58,319 bases of DNA, taken from positions 1 to 58,319 of the forward strand of contig NZ_CAMIFY010000012.1 in NCBI RefSeq assembly GCF_946222985.1. The letters run 5' to 3'. The notes beneath the pieces were generated by a model that had not been told where the DNA came from, searched no databases, and saw nothing but the letters and a program-made list of their open reading frames with translations. This document shows, piece after piece, positions 11,434 through 19,562 of this stretch. This DNA comes from an uncultured Corynebacterium sp. Lineage in GTDB: Bacteria; Actinomycetota; Actinomycetes; Mycobacteriales; Mycobacteriaceae. Each line of letters begins with the position of its first letter. Within the stretch, counting starts at the first letter, position 1. Made by a program: the position numbers and the translations under genes.

Positions 11434-11492
11434 CTGCGGAGCGAATGCGCGGCGCCGCCGCGGGAATGCTCGGCGGAAACCCGACGGCAACG

Positions 11493-14009
11493 TCAGGCGC
11501 GCTCCTCGGCGCCGTGGCGCTCCTTGGCCAGGGCGATGGCGGCGCGACGGCCCTCCGACGCCTCGTCCTCGGTCAACGTTCGATCCTCGGCGCGGAACCG
11601 CAGCGAGAACGTCAGCGAACGACGGCCCTCGCCGAGCTGCTCCGACCGGTAGACGTCGAAGATGCGGATGGACTCCAGCAGCTCGCCGGCGCCCTCGCGC
11701 ACGGTCGCCTCGACCTCGGCGGCGGGCACCTCGTCGGCGACGACCAGCGCCAGATCCTGGTGGACCGCCGGGAACGGGCTGAGCACCGGCGCGGGCAGGG
11801 CCTCGATCAGCGGCAGGGCATCCAGGTCGAGCTCCATCGCGCACGTGCGCTCGGGCAATCCGGACGCGGCGATGACCTTCGGGTGCAGCTCGCCGGCGTG
11901 ACCGACGACGGTGCCGTCGACCAGCAGTTCGGCGCAGCGGCCCGGGTGCCACGGAAGGTGCTCGGCGTTGCGCACCTCGAGCTCGACTCCGGCGGCGCGG
12001 GCGACGACGCGGGCCGACTCGATGGCGTCGGCGGCGCCGTAGGCGCGACCGGCTCCCCACGGGGTGTCGAGCTCGATCTGCCCGCAGGCCACGGTGGCCA
12101 CGTGCAGCGGCTGCTCCGGCAGGGAGGCCAGGAGCTCGTCGAGGACGTCGGCCTCCGGGCGGGCGGACGTGTCCGGCATGGACGACCGTCCCTCGCCACG
12201 GGCGAGCGTGACCTGTTCGACGCCGTAGAGCGCGGCGTCGACCTGGCCGCGGGCGACGTTGCGGCGCAGCGAATCGAGCATCGCCGGCAGCAGCGTCGTG
12301 CCCAGCTGGGCCCGGTCCGATTCGAGCGGGTTGATCACGGCGACGGTGGCGCGGCGCGGATCATCCGCGTCGAGCCCCCACGCGTCGAAGACGTCGTTGG
12401 CCGTGAACGGCGTGGGCAGGATCTCCAGGTATCCGTTGTGCGCCAGCGCATGGCCCACGGCGCGGCGGCGCTTCTGGTGCGGACTCAAGCCACGGCCGCC
12501 GACCGGCGTCGGCAGCACCAGCGGAATGTCCTCCAGACCCTCCAGGCGCATGATTTCCTCGATGAGGTCCTCCGGCATGGTCAGATCCGCGCGCCACGTC
12601 GGAGGGGTGACGTCGAGCTTGCCGCCGCAGGCCGACACCTCGACCGCGCAGCCGACTTCCTCCAGGCGCGAGACGATCGTCTCCCGAGAGTAATCGACGC
12701 CGACCAGTTCCGACGGGTGGTCGACCCGCAGCGTGATCGTCGGCATCGCCGGCACCTCGCCGACGACGGTGCGCACGGGCTCGACGGTGCCGCCGGCGAC
12801 GTCGACGAGCAGGGCGCACGCCATGTCCAGGGCGACCTCGACGATCGCCGGGTCGACGCCGCGCTCGAACCGACGCGACGCCTCCGACGTCAGCTTGTGG
12901 CGCCGGGACGTCCGCGCGACGGTGATCGCATCCCACGTCGCGGCCTCGAAGTAGACGTCGGTGGTTTCGTCAGAGATCTCGGAAACCGTGCCGCCCATGA
13001 CGCCGGCCAGCGACTGGATGCCGGACTCGTCGCAGATGACGACGTCTTCGGCGTGCAGTTCACGCTCGACGTGATCGAGGGTCTCGAACTTCTCCCCCGC
13101 CGCCGCGGTGCGCACGGTCAGCCCGCCGGTGATCCGGCCGGCGTCGAAGGCGTGCATCGGCTGCCCGAGCAGCATCATGACGTAGTTGGTCACGTCGGTC
13201 GCCGCGTTGACCGGGCGCTGGCCGCACAGCATCAGCTCGCGCTGCAGCCAGAACGGGGACTCGGCGGAGGGGTCGATGCCGGTGACCTTGCGCAGGCCGA
13301 ACCGCTTCGTCTTCGTCTCGGCGGCGACGGTGAGGTCGATCGCCTCGCCGGTGGGGCTCGGCACTCCGGACAGGTCGACGCCCGCGACCTCGGGGACGGC
13401 CGCCGGGTCCGTGTACTTCAGGTCGAAGGCCGAGGCCAGCTCGCGGGTCAGGCCGCGGGCGGACAGGGCGTAGCCGCGGTCCGGGGTGACGTTGACGTCG
13501 AAGACGGTGTCCGCCAGGCCCAGCGCGGCACGCGCGTCGTCGCCGGGGGCGCCGTAGCCGGGATCCAGCGTGATGATCCCCGAGTTCTGCTTGTCGGTGA
13601 ACCCGAGCTCGGCGGCCGAGCAGATCATGCCCGCCGAGGTGTGATCGTAGGTCTGCCGCGCGTTGATCTTGAAGCCGCCGGGCAGCTCCGAGCCCGGCAG
13701 CGCGACCACCACGAGATCGCCGACCGCGAAATTGCGCGCGCCGCAGACGATTTCCTGCGGCTCTCCGGTGCCGTTGGCCTCGCCGACGTCGACCTTGCAG
13801 AAACGAATGGGCTTCTTGAAGCCCGTCAGCTCCTCGATGTCGGCGACGACGCCGAGCACCAGCGGCCCGGTGGTCACCGGGATGTGCTCGTAGCCTTCGG
13901 TCTCGAAGCCGACGCGTACGTAGCCGCCGTCGAGATCCTCCGAGCTGACGGAGAAATCGTCGTTGGCATGGCCGAGCAGCCCGGTCACCCAGTTCTGTGC
14001 GATGAGCAT
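11493..14009 (-). CDS. pheT: Phenylalanyl-tRNA synthetase beta subunit
   Basis: Large subunit of the alpha2-beta2 PheRS. The 838 residues comprise an N-terminal tRNA-binding EMAP-like domain (about residues 40-160, including FCKVDVG and CGARNFAVGD), a B3/B4 editing domain, a B5 domain around SEASRRFERGVDP, and a C-terminal ferredoxin-fold anticodon-binding domain (PAVHQDLALVV to SLTFSLRFRA). The length is typical. It follows pheS by 46 nt and is surely co-transcribed with it. Confidence 0.97.
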   Translation of the reverse strand: MLIAQNWVTGLLGHANDDFSVSSEDLDGGYVRVGFETEGYEHIPVTTGPLVLGVVADIEELTGFKKPIRFCKVDVGEANGTGEPQEIVCGARNFAVGDLVVVALPGSELPGGFKINARQTYDHTSAGMICSAAELGFTDKQNSGIITLDPGYGAPGDDARAALGLADTVFDVNVTPDRGYALSARGLTRELASAFDLKYTDPAAVPEVAGVDLSGVPSPTGEAIDLTVAAETKTKRFGLRKVTGIDPSAESPFWLQRELMLCGQRPVNAATDVTNYVMMLLGQPMHAFDAGRITGGLTVRTAAAGEKFETLDHVERELHAEDVVICDESGIQSLAGVMGGTVSEISDETTDVYFEAATWDAITVARTSRRHKLTSEASRRFERGVDPAIVEVALDMACALLVDVAGGTVEPVRTVVGEVPAMPTITLRVDHPSELVGVDYSRETIVSRLEEVGCAVEVSACGGKLDVTPPTWRADLTMPEDLIEEIMRLEGLEDIPLVLPTPVGGRGLSPHQKRRRAVGHALAHNGYLEILPTPFTANDVFDAWGLDADDPRRATVAVINPLESDRAQLGTTLLPAMLDSLRRNVARGQVDAALYGVEQVTLARGEGRSSMPDTSARPEADVLDELLASLPEQPLHVATVACGQIELDTPWGAGRAYGAADAIESARVVARAAGVELEVRNAEHLPWHPGRCAELLVDGTVVGHAGELHPKVIAASGLPERTCAMELDLDALPLIEALPAPVLSPFPAVHQDLALVVADEVPAAEVEATVREGAGELLESIRIFDVYRSEQLGEGRRSLTFSLRFRAEDRTLTEDEASEGRRAAIALAKERHGAEERA

Positions 14010-14055
14010 GGTGGTGTGTGTCTCCTTGTCGTGCCTGGTCGGTGAACCGGGTCGG

Positions 14056-15105
14056 TTACTGCGCGATGCCGAAGGGCTGGGTGAACCGGACGTCGCCTTC
14101 GACCATGTCGCGCATGTCCGACAGGCCGTTGCGGAACTGCAGCGTCCGCTCCAGGCCCATGCCGAAGGCGAATCCCGAGTACTCCCCGGGATCGACGCCG
14201 ACGGCCCGCAGGACGTTGGGGTTGACCATGCCGCAGCCGCCCCATTCGATCCAGCCGGCGCCGCCCTTCTTGTTCGGGAACCACACGTCGACCTCCGCCG
14301 ACGGCTCGGTGAACGGGAAGTAGTTGGTGCGCATCCGGGTCCGGGTGCCGGGGCCGAACAGGGTCTTGGCCAGGTGATCCAGAGTGCCGCGCAAATGGGC
14401 CATGGTCAGGCCCTTGTCCACGGCGAGACCCTCGATCTGGTGGAAGACCGGGGTGTGGGTGGCGTCGAGCTCGTCGGTGCGGAACACGCGGCCGGGGCAG
14501 GCGATGTAGACCGGCACGTCGCGTTCGAGCATGGTGCGCACCTGCACCGGCGACGTGTGGGTGCGCAGCACCTGCAGCGACCCCTCGGGGGCGACGTGGA
14601 ACGTGTCCTGCAGGGTGCGGGCCGGGTGATCCGGCAGGAAGTTCAGGGCGTCGAAGTTGAAGTACTCCGCCTCGACCTCGGGGCCGTCGGCGACCTCCCA
14701 GCCCATGCCGACGAAGATGTCGGCGATCTGCTCCGACAGGATCGTGATCGGGTGCATGCCGCCGCGCTGGCCGCGGGTGGTGTCCACGGTGACGTCGATG
14801 CGTTCCTCGACGAGGCGGCGAGCCGCGTCCTCTTCCTCGAGGACGGCCTGACGCTGGGCGAATTCCTTCTCCACGCGACCGCGGACCATGTTCACGCGCC
14901 GGCCGGCGTCCTTGCGCTCGGCCTTCGGGATGGAGCCCAGCGCACGGCGGGCCTGCGGGATCGGCGCGTCGTCGCCGAGGTGCGCGCGACGCGCTTCCGC
15001 CAGCTGCGCCAGGTCGGAGGCCTCGGCGAACGCCGTCTCCGCCGCGGCGGCGGCGGCGTTCAGCGCGTCCTCGGACAGATCGATGGAGGTGGGGGTGTCG
15101 CTCAC
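14056..15105 (-). CDS. pheS: Phenylalanyl-tRNA synthetase alpha subunit
   Basis: Catalytic subunit of PheRS. The 349 residues have an N-terminal coiled coil and the class II core: motif 2 FRTDELDATHTPVFHQIEG near residue 205 and motif 3 FGMGLER near residue 315. I take the GTG at 15105 (VSDTPTSI) as the start. An in-frame ATG 28 codons upstream overlaps a TATGAT hexamer at 15191-15196 that looks like the -10 box, so it is less likely to be translated. This places an 80-90 nt leader before pheS. I found no T-box and no Phe-rich leader peptide in it. Confidence 0.96.
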   Translation of the reverse strand: MSDTPTSIDLSEDALNAAAAAAETAFAEASDLAQLAEARRAHLGDDAPIPQARRALGSIPKAERKDAGRRVNMVRGRVEKEFAQRQAVLEEEDAARRLVEERIDVTVDTTRGQRGGMHPITILSEQIADIFVGMGWEVADGPEVEAEYFNFDALNFLPDHPARTLQDTFHVAPEGSLQVLRTHTSPVQVRTMLERDVPVYIACPGRVFRTDELDATHTPVFHQIEGLAVDKGLTMAHLRGTLDHLAKTLFGPGTRTRMRTNYFPFTEPSAEVDVWFPNKKGGAGWIEWGGCGMVNPNVLRAVGVDPGEYSGFAFGMGLERTLQFRNGLSDMRDMVEGDVRFTQPFGIAQ

Positions 15106-15266
15106 GTCAGATGCCCATTTCTTCGTCGGCGGGACGACGGGAGCGCGGCGCCCGCATGGGACGCCCGCAACCCGTTCTTGACAACGCGCCATCATAGCCG
15201 CTCCACCCGTCCCCCACGGCCACCGCCCGGCCACGCAGGCCCGGCGGTGGTCGTGCGCGCGACGCA

Positions 15267-16079
15267 TCACCGGCCGCGCGCGGTCTCCCACAGGCACATG
15301 GCGGCGGCGGTGGCCAGATTCAGCGATTCCGCTCCCCCGCGGATCGGGATGGAAACGCGACGGCCGGCGCCGGCGAGGACGTCGGCGGGCAGTCCGTGCG
15401 CCTCGTTGCCGAACAACCACGCGACGGGCTCCTCGGGCAGCGCGTCACGGCCGAGGATCGTGTCGGCCTCCATCGTGGTCGCCAACGTCGTGAAGCCGGC
15501 GTCGGCCACGGCCGCGACGACGGCGCCGAGATCGCGCACCCGTGCCACCGGCACCGAGAAGAGCGACCCGGCCGACGAACGCACGACCTTGCCGCCGAGG
15601 GGATCGACGGAGTCGCCGGCCAGCACGACTCCCCCGGCGCCCAGCGCGTCGGCCATGCGGATGATGGTGCCGGCGTTGCCCGGGTCGTTGCATTCGACGG
15701 GGATCACGAGCACGCCGGCGTCGAGGCCCGCGGCGATGGCCGCGTCGAGCGACGACAGCGCGGAGTCGGCGTCGCACACCGCGAACAGGCCGGTCGTGGT
15801 CACGGTCTCGGCGAGCGCGGCGGCGGCGCCGTCGTCGATGAGCGAGACCGGGCGCCCGGCGAACTCCAGCAGACCCCGATGGCGATCGGCGGCGTCGGCC
15901 GTGGCGAAGACCTCCCGAACCGCGCCCGCGCGTGCGGCCGCGTCGACGGAATTGAATCCCTCGACGAGGAACCGCCCTGCTTTGCGACGGGCCGCCGCCC
16001 GATGGAGCTTGGAAGCTGCGACGACCCGTGGAGTCCTTGCGGTGAAGGTCTCCACGGGTCGTCGGATGTCGTCTGCCAT
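15267..16079 (-). CDS. SpoU/TrmH-family RNA 2'-O-ribose methyltransferase
   Basis: SPOUT-fold, SAM-dependent methyltransferase acting on rRNA or tRNA. An N-terminal substrate-binding segment with RRKAGRFLVEG is followed by the three SpoU motifs: NDPGNAGTIIRMADALGA near residue 125, WLFGNEAHGLP near residue 210, and IPIRGGAESLNLATAAA near residue 240. At 270 residues it resembles TsnR/RlmB-type enzymes, but the target nucleotide cannot be named. A TAATCT box at 16087-16092, 7 nt upstream of the ATG, suggests a leaderless transcript in addition to read-through from rplT. The N-terminal codons contain a perfect copy of the interspersed 13-mer (15978-15990). Confidence 0.92.
   Translation of the reverse strand: MADDIRRPVETFTARTPRVVAASKLHRAAARRKAGRFLVEGFNSVDAAARAGAVREVFATADAADRHRGLLEFAGRPVSLIDDGAAAALAETVTTTGLFAVCDADSALSSLDAAIAAGLDAGVLVIPVECNDPGNAGTIIRMADALGAGGVVLAGDSVDPLGGKVVRSSAGSLFSVPVARVRDLGAVVAAVADAGFTTLATTMEADTILGRDALPEEPVAWLFGNEAHGLPADVLAGAGRRVSIPIRGGAESLNLATAAAMCLWETARGR
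15978..15990 (-). repeat. Interspersed 13-mer CCGTCGCAAAGCA, copy 3
   Basis: Perfect copy in the N-terminal codons of the SpoU-type methyltransferase. Confidence 0.9.
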
Positions 16080-16124
16080 GCAGGCGAGATTACGCGAAGG
16101 ATCGCGCGGTGCGAGCAGCGGGCG

Positions 16125-16508
16125 CTACTGCGCGGCCGGGGCGTTGACGTCGTCCGGCAGGGCGGCCTTGGCCGTCTCGACCAGGGCGGCGAACGTCGCG
16201 GCGTCGTTGACGGCGAGCTCGGCCAGGTTCTTGCGGTCGACCTCGACGCCGGCCAGGGCCAGGCCCTGGATGAAGCGGTTGTAGGTCATGCCGTTGGCGC
16301 GGGCCGCGGCATTGATGCGCTGGATCCAGAGCTTGCGGAACTGGCCCTTGCGGGCGCGACGATCGCGGAACTCGTAGGTCTTCGAGTGGAGCATCTGCTC
16401 CTTCGCCTTGCGGTACAGGCGGGAGCGCTGGCCGCGGTAGCCCTTGGCGGAATCCAGGACTTCGCGACGCTTCTTCTTGGCGTTGACGGACCGCTTCACA
16501 CGTGCCAC
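16125..16508 (-). CDS. rplT: 50S ribosomal protein L20
   Basis: Binds 23S rRNA early in large-subunit assembly. It begins MARVKRSVNAKKKRREVL and contains the conserved GYRGQRSRLYRKAKEQ and FRKLWIQRINAAARANG blocks. At 127 residues it is slightly longer than most L20 proteins, with a short Ala-rich tail. It is the third gene of the infC-rpmI-rplT operon. L20 often represses this operon through a leader structure, and a candidate hairpin is noted upstream of infC. Confidence 0.98.
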   Translation of the reverse strand: MARVKRSVNAKKKRREVLDSAKGYRGQRSRLYRKAKEQMLHSKTYEFRDRRARKGQFRKLWIQRINAAARANGMTYNRFIQGLALAGVEVDRKNLAELAVNDAATFAALVETAKAALPDDVNAPAAQ

Positions 16509-16590
16509 GTTGGTACTTCCTTACTTCTCAAACGGATGTTGTGTTCGTTGTCGCGGGCCCCGGATGCGGGGCTCGCGGGCAGCGGGCGGC

Positions 16591-16785
16591 TTACGCCTTG
16601 CCCAGGAGACGCTTGATGCGCTTCTCGTCGGCCTTGGCGACCTCGGTGGTGCCCTTCAGACGGCGGGTGCGGGTCGACGGCTTGCCCTCGAGGAGGTGGC
16701 GGCGGTTGGCCTGCTCGCGACGGAGCTTGCCGGAGCCGGTGACCTTGATGCGCTTGGCGGTGCCCTTGTGGGTCTTCTGCTTCAT
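16591..16785 (-). CDS. rpmI: 50S ribosomal protein L35
   Basis: A 64-residue, very basic protein beginning MKQKTHKGTAKRIKVTGSGK, the standard L35 sequence. The open frame extends upstream to 16878 without a stop, but those residues are unlike the family, and AAAGGAC-type ribosome-binding sequence precedes the ATG at 16785. It sits between infC (124 nt) and rplT (82 nt). Confidence 0.97.
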   Translation of the reverse strand: MKQKTHKGTAKRIKVTGSGKLRREQANRRHLLEGKPSTRTRRLKGTTEVAKADEKRIKRLLGKA

Positions 16786-16909
16786 GGTGTTTCGCGTCCT
16801 TTTCGAAATCTGGTTGTCCGGGACCCTGCGACACCCGTCGTCGGGGCGCGGTGGGCCACCCGGGGATGCTGGCCGCATCCCGGTTCGCGGTGTCCCGGCC
16901 GTTGGCCGG

Positions 16910-17434
16910 CTACTTCTTGTTGCCCTTGCGGACCGGCCCCAGGACCATCGTCATGTTGCGGCCGTCCTGCTTGGCGCGGGTCTCGACGATGCCGTGTTCC
17001 TTGACATCCTCGGAGAGACGCTCCAAGAGGCGGAAACCGAGCTCCGGGCGCGACTGCTCGCGACCGCGGAACATGATGGTGACCTTGACCTTCGACCCCT
17101 TGTCGAGGAAGCGGACCACGTTGGCCTTCTTCGTCTCGTAGTCGTGATCGTCGATCTTCGGCCGGAACTTCTGTTCCTTGACCACAGTCTGCTGCTGGTT
17201 CTTACGAGACTCGCGGGCCTTCTGGGCCTGCTCGTACTTGAACTTTCCGTAGTCCATGATCTTGCAGACCGGCGGCTTCGCGTTCGGGGCCACCTCGACG
17301 AGGTCGAGGTCGGCTTCGTAGGCGAGTTTGCGGGCGTCATCCGTGCGGACGATGCCCACCTGTTCTCCACCGGGTCCGACGAGTCGGACTTCGGGAACTC
17401 GGATTCGCTCGTTGATGCGAGCTTCAGCGCTGAT
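16910..17434 (-). CDS. infC: Translation initiation factor IF-3, probable ATC start
   Basis: IF-3 prevents premature subunit joining and proofreads start codons. Both domains are present: the N-terminal block INERIRVPEVRLVG and the C-terminal block FRGREQSRPELGFRLL and KQDGRNMTMVLGP. The reading frame has an ATG at 17461 with no good ribosome-binding site. A strong AGGAGG at 17439-17444 stands 4 nt before an ATC codon at 17434, which begins ISAEARINERI, the usual N-terminus of the family. Non-canonical AUU/AUC starts in infC are known in other bacteria and make the mRNA self-regulated by IF-3. I therefore list 174 residues; starting at 17461 would give 183. Confidence 0.9.
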   Translation of the reverse strand: MSAEARINERIRVPEVRLVGPGGEQVGIVRTDDARKLAYEADLDLVEVAPNAKPPVCKIMDYGKFKYEQAQKARESRKNQQQTVVKEQKFRPKIDDHDYETKKANVVRFLDKGSKVKVTIMFRGREQSRPELGFRLLERLSEDVKEHGIVETRAKQDGRNMTMVLGPVRKGNKK

Positions 17435-17455
17435 GTGGCCTCCTAGGTAGTGCCT

Positions 17456-17492
17456 GTACATTTCGTTGCCGAACCGCCGGAAGCAAATGTAC
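17456..17492 (-). promoter_or_regulatory. Hairpin in the infC leader covering the upstream ATG
   Basis: Perfect 8-bp arms GTACATTT (17456-17463) and AAATGTAC (17485-17492) enclose 21 nt. Within the infC mRNA the hairpin ends 11 nt before the AGGAGG and sequesters the only in-frame ATG. Leaders of infC-rpmI-rplT operons are often bound by L20, so this is a candidate control element; no match to a known leader family is claimed. Confidence 0.6.
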
Positions 17493-17699
17493 GAGGGAAG
17501 CCACGCGAGGCGGCCCGATGAAGGGCCACGACGCCATCCGATGAAATCGAGCGCGCGGGCCGCGAACGGCCTTCTTCGCCCCATCGGGTCGACCCCGGCG
17601 CAACCATGATTCTTCGGCGCCCCTAGGGTGGGATTCTCTCCTCTTCGCAACCAAGGCGACGGCGCGGTGAAGCGGCGCCGCTTGGCGGTCGTGCCAATG

Positions 17700-17729
17700 A
17701 ACCTAGCACGACCCACCGTCAACGGCCAA
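17700..17729 (-). promoter_or_regulatory. Promoter of infC-rpmI-rplT
   Basis: On the minus strand TTGGCC (17724-17729) and TAGGTT (17700-17705) are separated by 18 bp, fitting a corynebacterial SigA promoter (TAnnnT -10). A TTGACG within the spacer is too close to serve with this -10. Transcription would start near 17693 and give a long structured leader. Confidence 0.6.
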
Positions 17730-17794
17730 AACGCGCCGCCCGCGCATGTCGCGCCGGCACCCCGCGCGGGCTTCCACTCATCGTGAATCGATCA

Positions 17795-17838
17795 TAGACC
17801 GATCGGACTAGACAGACTGGTTCGTTCGTGTGTAACGT
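17795..17838 (+). promoter_or_regulatory. Promoter and operator-like palindrome of the thiosulfate transporter
   Basis: TAGACA (17809-17814) and TAACGT (17833-17838), 18 bp apart, form a good promoter. Directly upstream and touching the -35 lies TAGACCGATCGGACTA (17795-17810), a palindrome with one mismatched pair. It resembles the TAGAC half-site used by the sulfur regulator McbR of C. glutamicum but lacks its exact second half. A sulfur-responsive regulator is a reasonable guess. Confidence 0.5.
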
Positions 17839-17847
17839 GCCTGAAGC

Positions 17848-17880
17848 GCGAGACGGGATCCCCCGTCGTCACGCTTTTTT
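17848..17880 (+). terminator. Terminator-like hairpin in the transporter leader
   Basis: GACGGG-ATCC-CCCGTC forms a tight stem, extended by GCG/CGC, and is followed by six T residues (17875-17880). It lies at the very start of the predicted transcript, 75 nt before the transporter ATG, so it may act as an attenuator. No riboswitch aptamer is apparent upstream because the leader is too short. Confidence 0.55.
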
Positions 17881-17955
17881 CATTCTTTCTCCATCTCGAA
17901 CCCGCCCGGTCCGATCGACCGCGGCGGATCGCAACGAACAGGACGGTGCATACGC

Positions 17956-19056
17956 ATGCTCCTCACCGGCGCGGCCCTCGGGGCCATCCTCGGTTACGTG
18001 CTCCAGCGCGGACGATTCTGCGTCACGGGCTTCCTCCGCGACCTCTGGCTGACGAAATCCATGCGCGGCTTCACCGCCCTGATGCTCGTCATCGCCGTCC
18101 ACGCCGTGGGCTACTGGACGCTGGTCGGCGCCGGCGTCGTCGAGGTCCGCGAGGCGGGCTTCGCGCCCGTCGCCACCATCGTCGGCGGCCTGATCTTCGG
18201 CTTCGGCATGGTCATGGCCGGCGGTTGCGCCACCGGCACCTGGTACCGCGCCGGCGAGGGCCTCGTCGGCTCCTGGCTCGCCCTGATCGCCTACGCCGCC
18301 TCCGCCGCCTTCATGCGCCTCGGCCCGCTGGCCGGCTTCACCGAAACCGCCCGCGATCAGACGGTCGGCACCGGCACCATCCACGGCGACCTCGGCGTCT
18401 CCGTCCTCGTCCCGATGATCGTGCTGCTCGGCGTCACCGGCTGGCTGGTCTACCGCGAGGTCTCCAAGCCGAAGATCGAGATCCCGGGCCTGCCGCCGCG
18501 CAAGACCGGCATCGCGCACATCCTCGCCGAGAAGCCGTGGGGCCTGTTCTCCGCCGCCATCATCGTCGGCATCATCGGCACCATCGCCTGGCCGCTGTCG
18601 CAGGCCACCGGCCGCAACTCCGGCCTGGGCATCACCACCCCGTCGGCCCACCTGGTCGGCTGGTTCGGCACCGGTGATTCCGCGTACATGAACTGGGGCA
18701 CCCTGCTGGTGCTCGGCATCCTCGTCGGTTCCTTCGTCGCGGCGAAGGCCTCCGGTGAGTTCCGCGTCCGCGTGCCCAGCGCCGAGATCGCCAAGCGTTC
18801 CGTCGGCGGCGGCGTCGCGATGGGCGTCGGCGCCGTGCTCGCCGGCGGCTGCACCGTCGGCAACGGCATGGTCTCCACCGGCCTGTTCTCCTGGCAGGGC
18901 TGGATCGCCCTCGCCGCGTTCGCCCTCGGTGCCGGCCTGGCCACCCGCATCTTCCTGATGCGCAAGCCGCTGCTGCCCGCTTCGCTGCACGCCAAGTTCA
19001 CCGGCGCCCGCGCCACGGAGACCGCCGACGCCGAGACCGCCAAGGTCAACGCGTAA
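17956..19056 (+). CDS. YeeE/YedE-family thiosulfate importer (TsuA-like)
   Basis: Integral membrane protein that brings thiosulfate into the cell. The 366 residues carry many transmembrane helices. The three conserved cysteine sites of characterised YeeE are present: GRFCVTG near residue 22, GGCATGTW near residue 95, and GGCTVGNG near residue 298. These cysteines line the thiosulfate path in the known structure. The start ATG has GGACGG upstream. The next gene, 83 nt later, is a TusA-like carrier, matching the yeeE-yeeD pairing. A cytoplasmic loop near residues 175-195 contains a PGLPPRK segment. Confidence 0.93.
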   Translation: MLLTGAALGAILGYVLQRGRFCVTGFLRDLWLTKSMRGFTALMLVIAVHAVGYWTLVGAGVVEVREAGFAPVATIVGGLIFGFGMVMAGGCATGTWYRAGEGLVGSWLALIAYAASAAFMRLGPLAGFTETARDQTVGTGTIHGDLGVSVLVPMIVLLGVTGWLVYREVSKPKIEIPGLPPRKTGIAHILAEKPWGLFSAAIIVGIIGTIAWPLSQATGRNSGLGITTPSAHLVGWFGTGDSAYMNWGTLLVLGILVGSFVAAKASGEFRVRVPSAEIAKRSVGGGVAMGVGAVLAGGCTVGNGMVSTGLFSWQGWIALAAFALGAGLATRIFLMRKPLLPASLHAKFTGARATETADAETAKVNA

Positions 19057-19139
19057 AACCCCCGCACTTTCCCCCAACGACGCCCGCACTTCCCGTTCCG
19101 CACTCCACCGAAACGAACCGGAACAGAAAGGACCACGAC

Positions 19140-19367
19140 ATGGCCACCCACATCCTCGAGACCAACGGCGACGTCTGCCCCTTCCCCCTCATCGAGGCCA
19201 AGTCCAAGATGCAGGAGCTCGACACCGGCGACGAACTCGTCATCGGCTTCGACTGCACCCAGGCCACGGAGGCCATCCCGCGGTGGGCCGCCACCGAGGG
19301 CCACGGCGTGAAGGACTTCAAGGTCGTCGGCGACGCCGAGTGGTCGATCACCGTCGTCAAGAAGTAG
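19140..19367 (+). CDS. TusA/YeeD-like sulfur carrier protein
   Basis: A 75-residue SirA/TusA-fold protein. The active cysteine lies in DVCPFPLIEAK at residue 13, where the CPxP motif carries a persulfide. AAAGGA precedes the ATG by 8 nt. Paired with the transporter upstream it probably accepts or decomposes imported thiosulfate, as proposed for YeeD, rather than serving tRNA thiolation; the latter role cannot be excluded. Confidence 0.93.
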   Translation: MATHILETNGDVCPFPLIEAKSKMQELDTGDELVIGFDCTQATEAIPRWAATEGHGVKDFKVVGDAEWSITVVKK

Positions 19368-19407
19368 TCGCCGTCTGATTCGGCGATGGCCCCCGCGGCC
19401 ATTTCGA

Positions 19408-19441
19408 GGCCCGCTCCGGTTGTCCGGGGCGGGCCTTTTTT
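19408..19441 (+). terminator. Intrinsic terminator after the tusA-like gene
   Basis: GGCCCGC (19408-19414) pairs with GCGGGCC (19429-19435), with further CCGG pairing inside the loop, followed by TTTTTT (19436-19441). The T-run is immediately followed by a perfect copy of the interspersed 13-mer in reverse orientation (19441-19453). Confidence 0.92.
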
Positions 19442-19453
19442 GCTTTGCGACGG
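19441..19453 (-). repeat. Interspersed 13-mer CCGTCGCAAAGCA, copy 4
   Basis: Perfect copy abutting the T-run of the tusA terminator, on the strand opposite to the neighbouring genes. Confidence 0.9.
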
Positions 19454-19562
19454 CCGCACCCCTCCCTCGCGTTCATTCACATCCCGGGATTCATCCACGG
19501 CCGTCATGATTCGGGGCGAAGAACCCGGGCGCGGTTGTCCGGCCAAACGTAAAGTCGGCGCC

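Larger units (their letters stand above)
17462..17955. other. Divergent intergenic region infC / thiosulfate transporter
   Basis: This 494-bp stretch has no convincing gene. It holds the infC leader of about 230 nt on the minus strand, with a further GTGGCCC/GGGCCGC hairpin near 17510-17530, then the infC promoter at 17700-17729. On the plus strand it holds an operator-like palindrome, a promoter and a terminator-like hairpin in front of the transporter gene. Short open frames here have no family resemblance. Confidence 0.7.

Noticed and set aside
15106..15200. T-box or Phe leader-peptide attenuator before pheS
   Set aside because: No T-box consensus and no run of Phe codons is present in the short leader.
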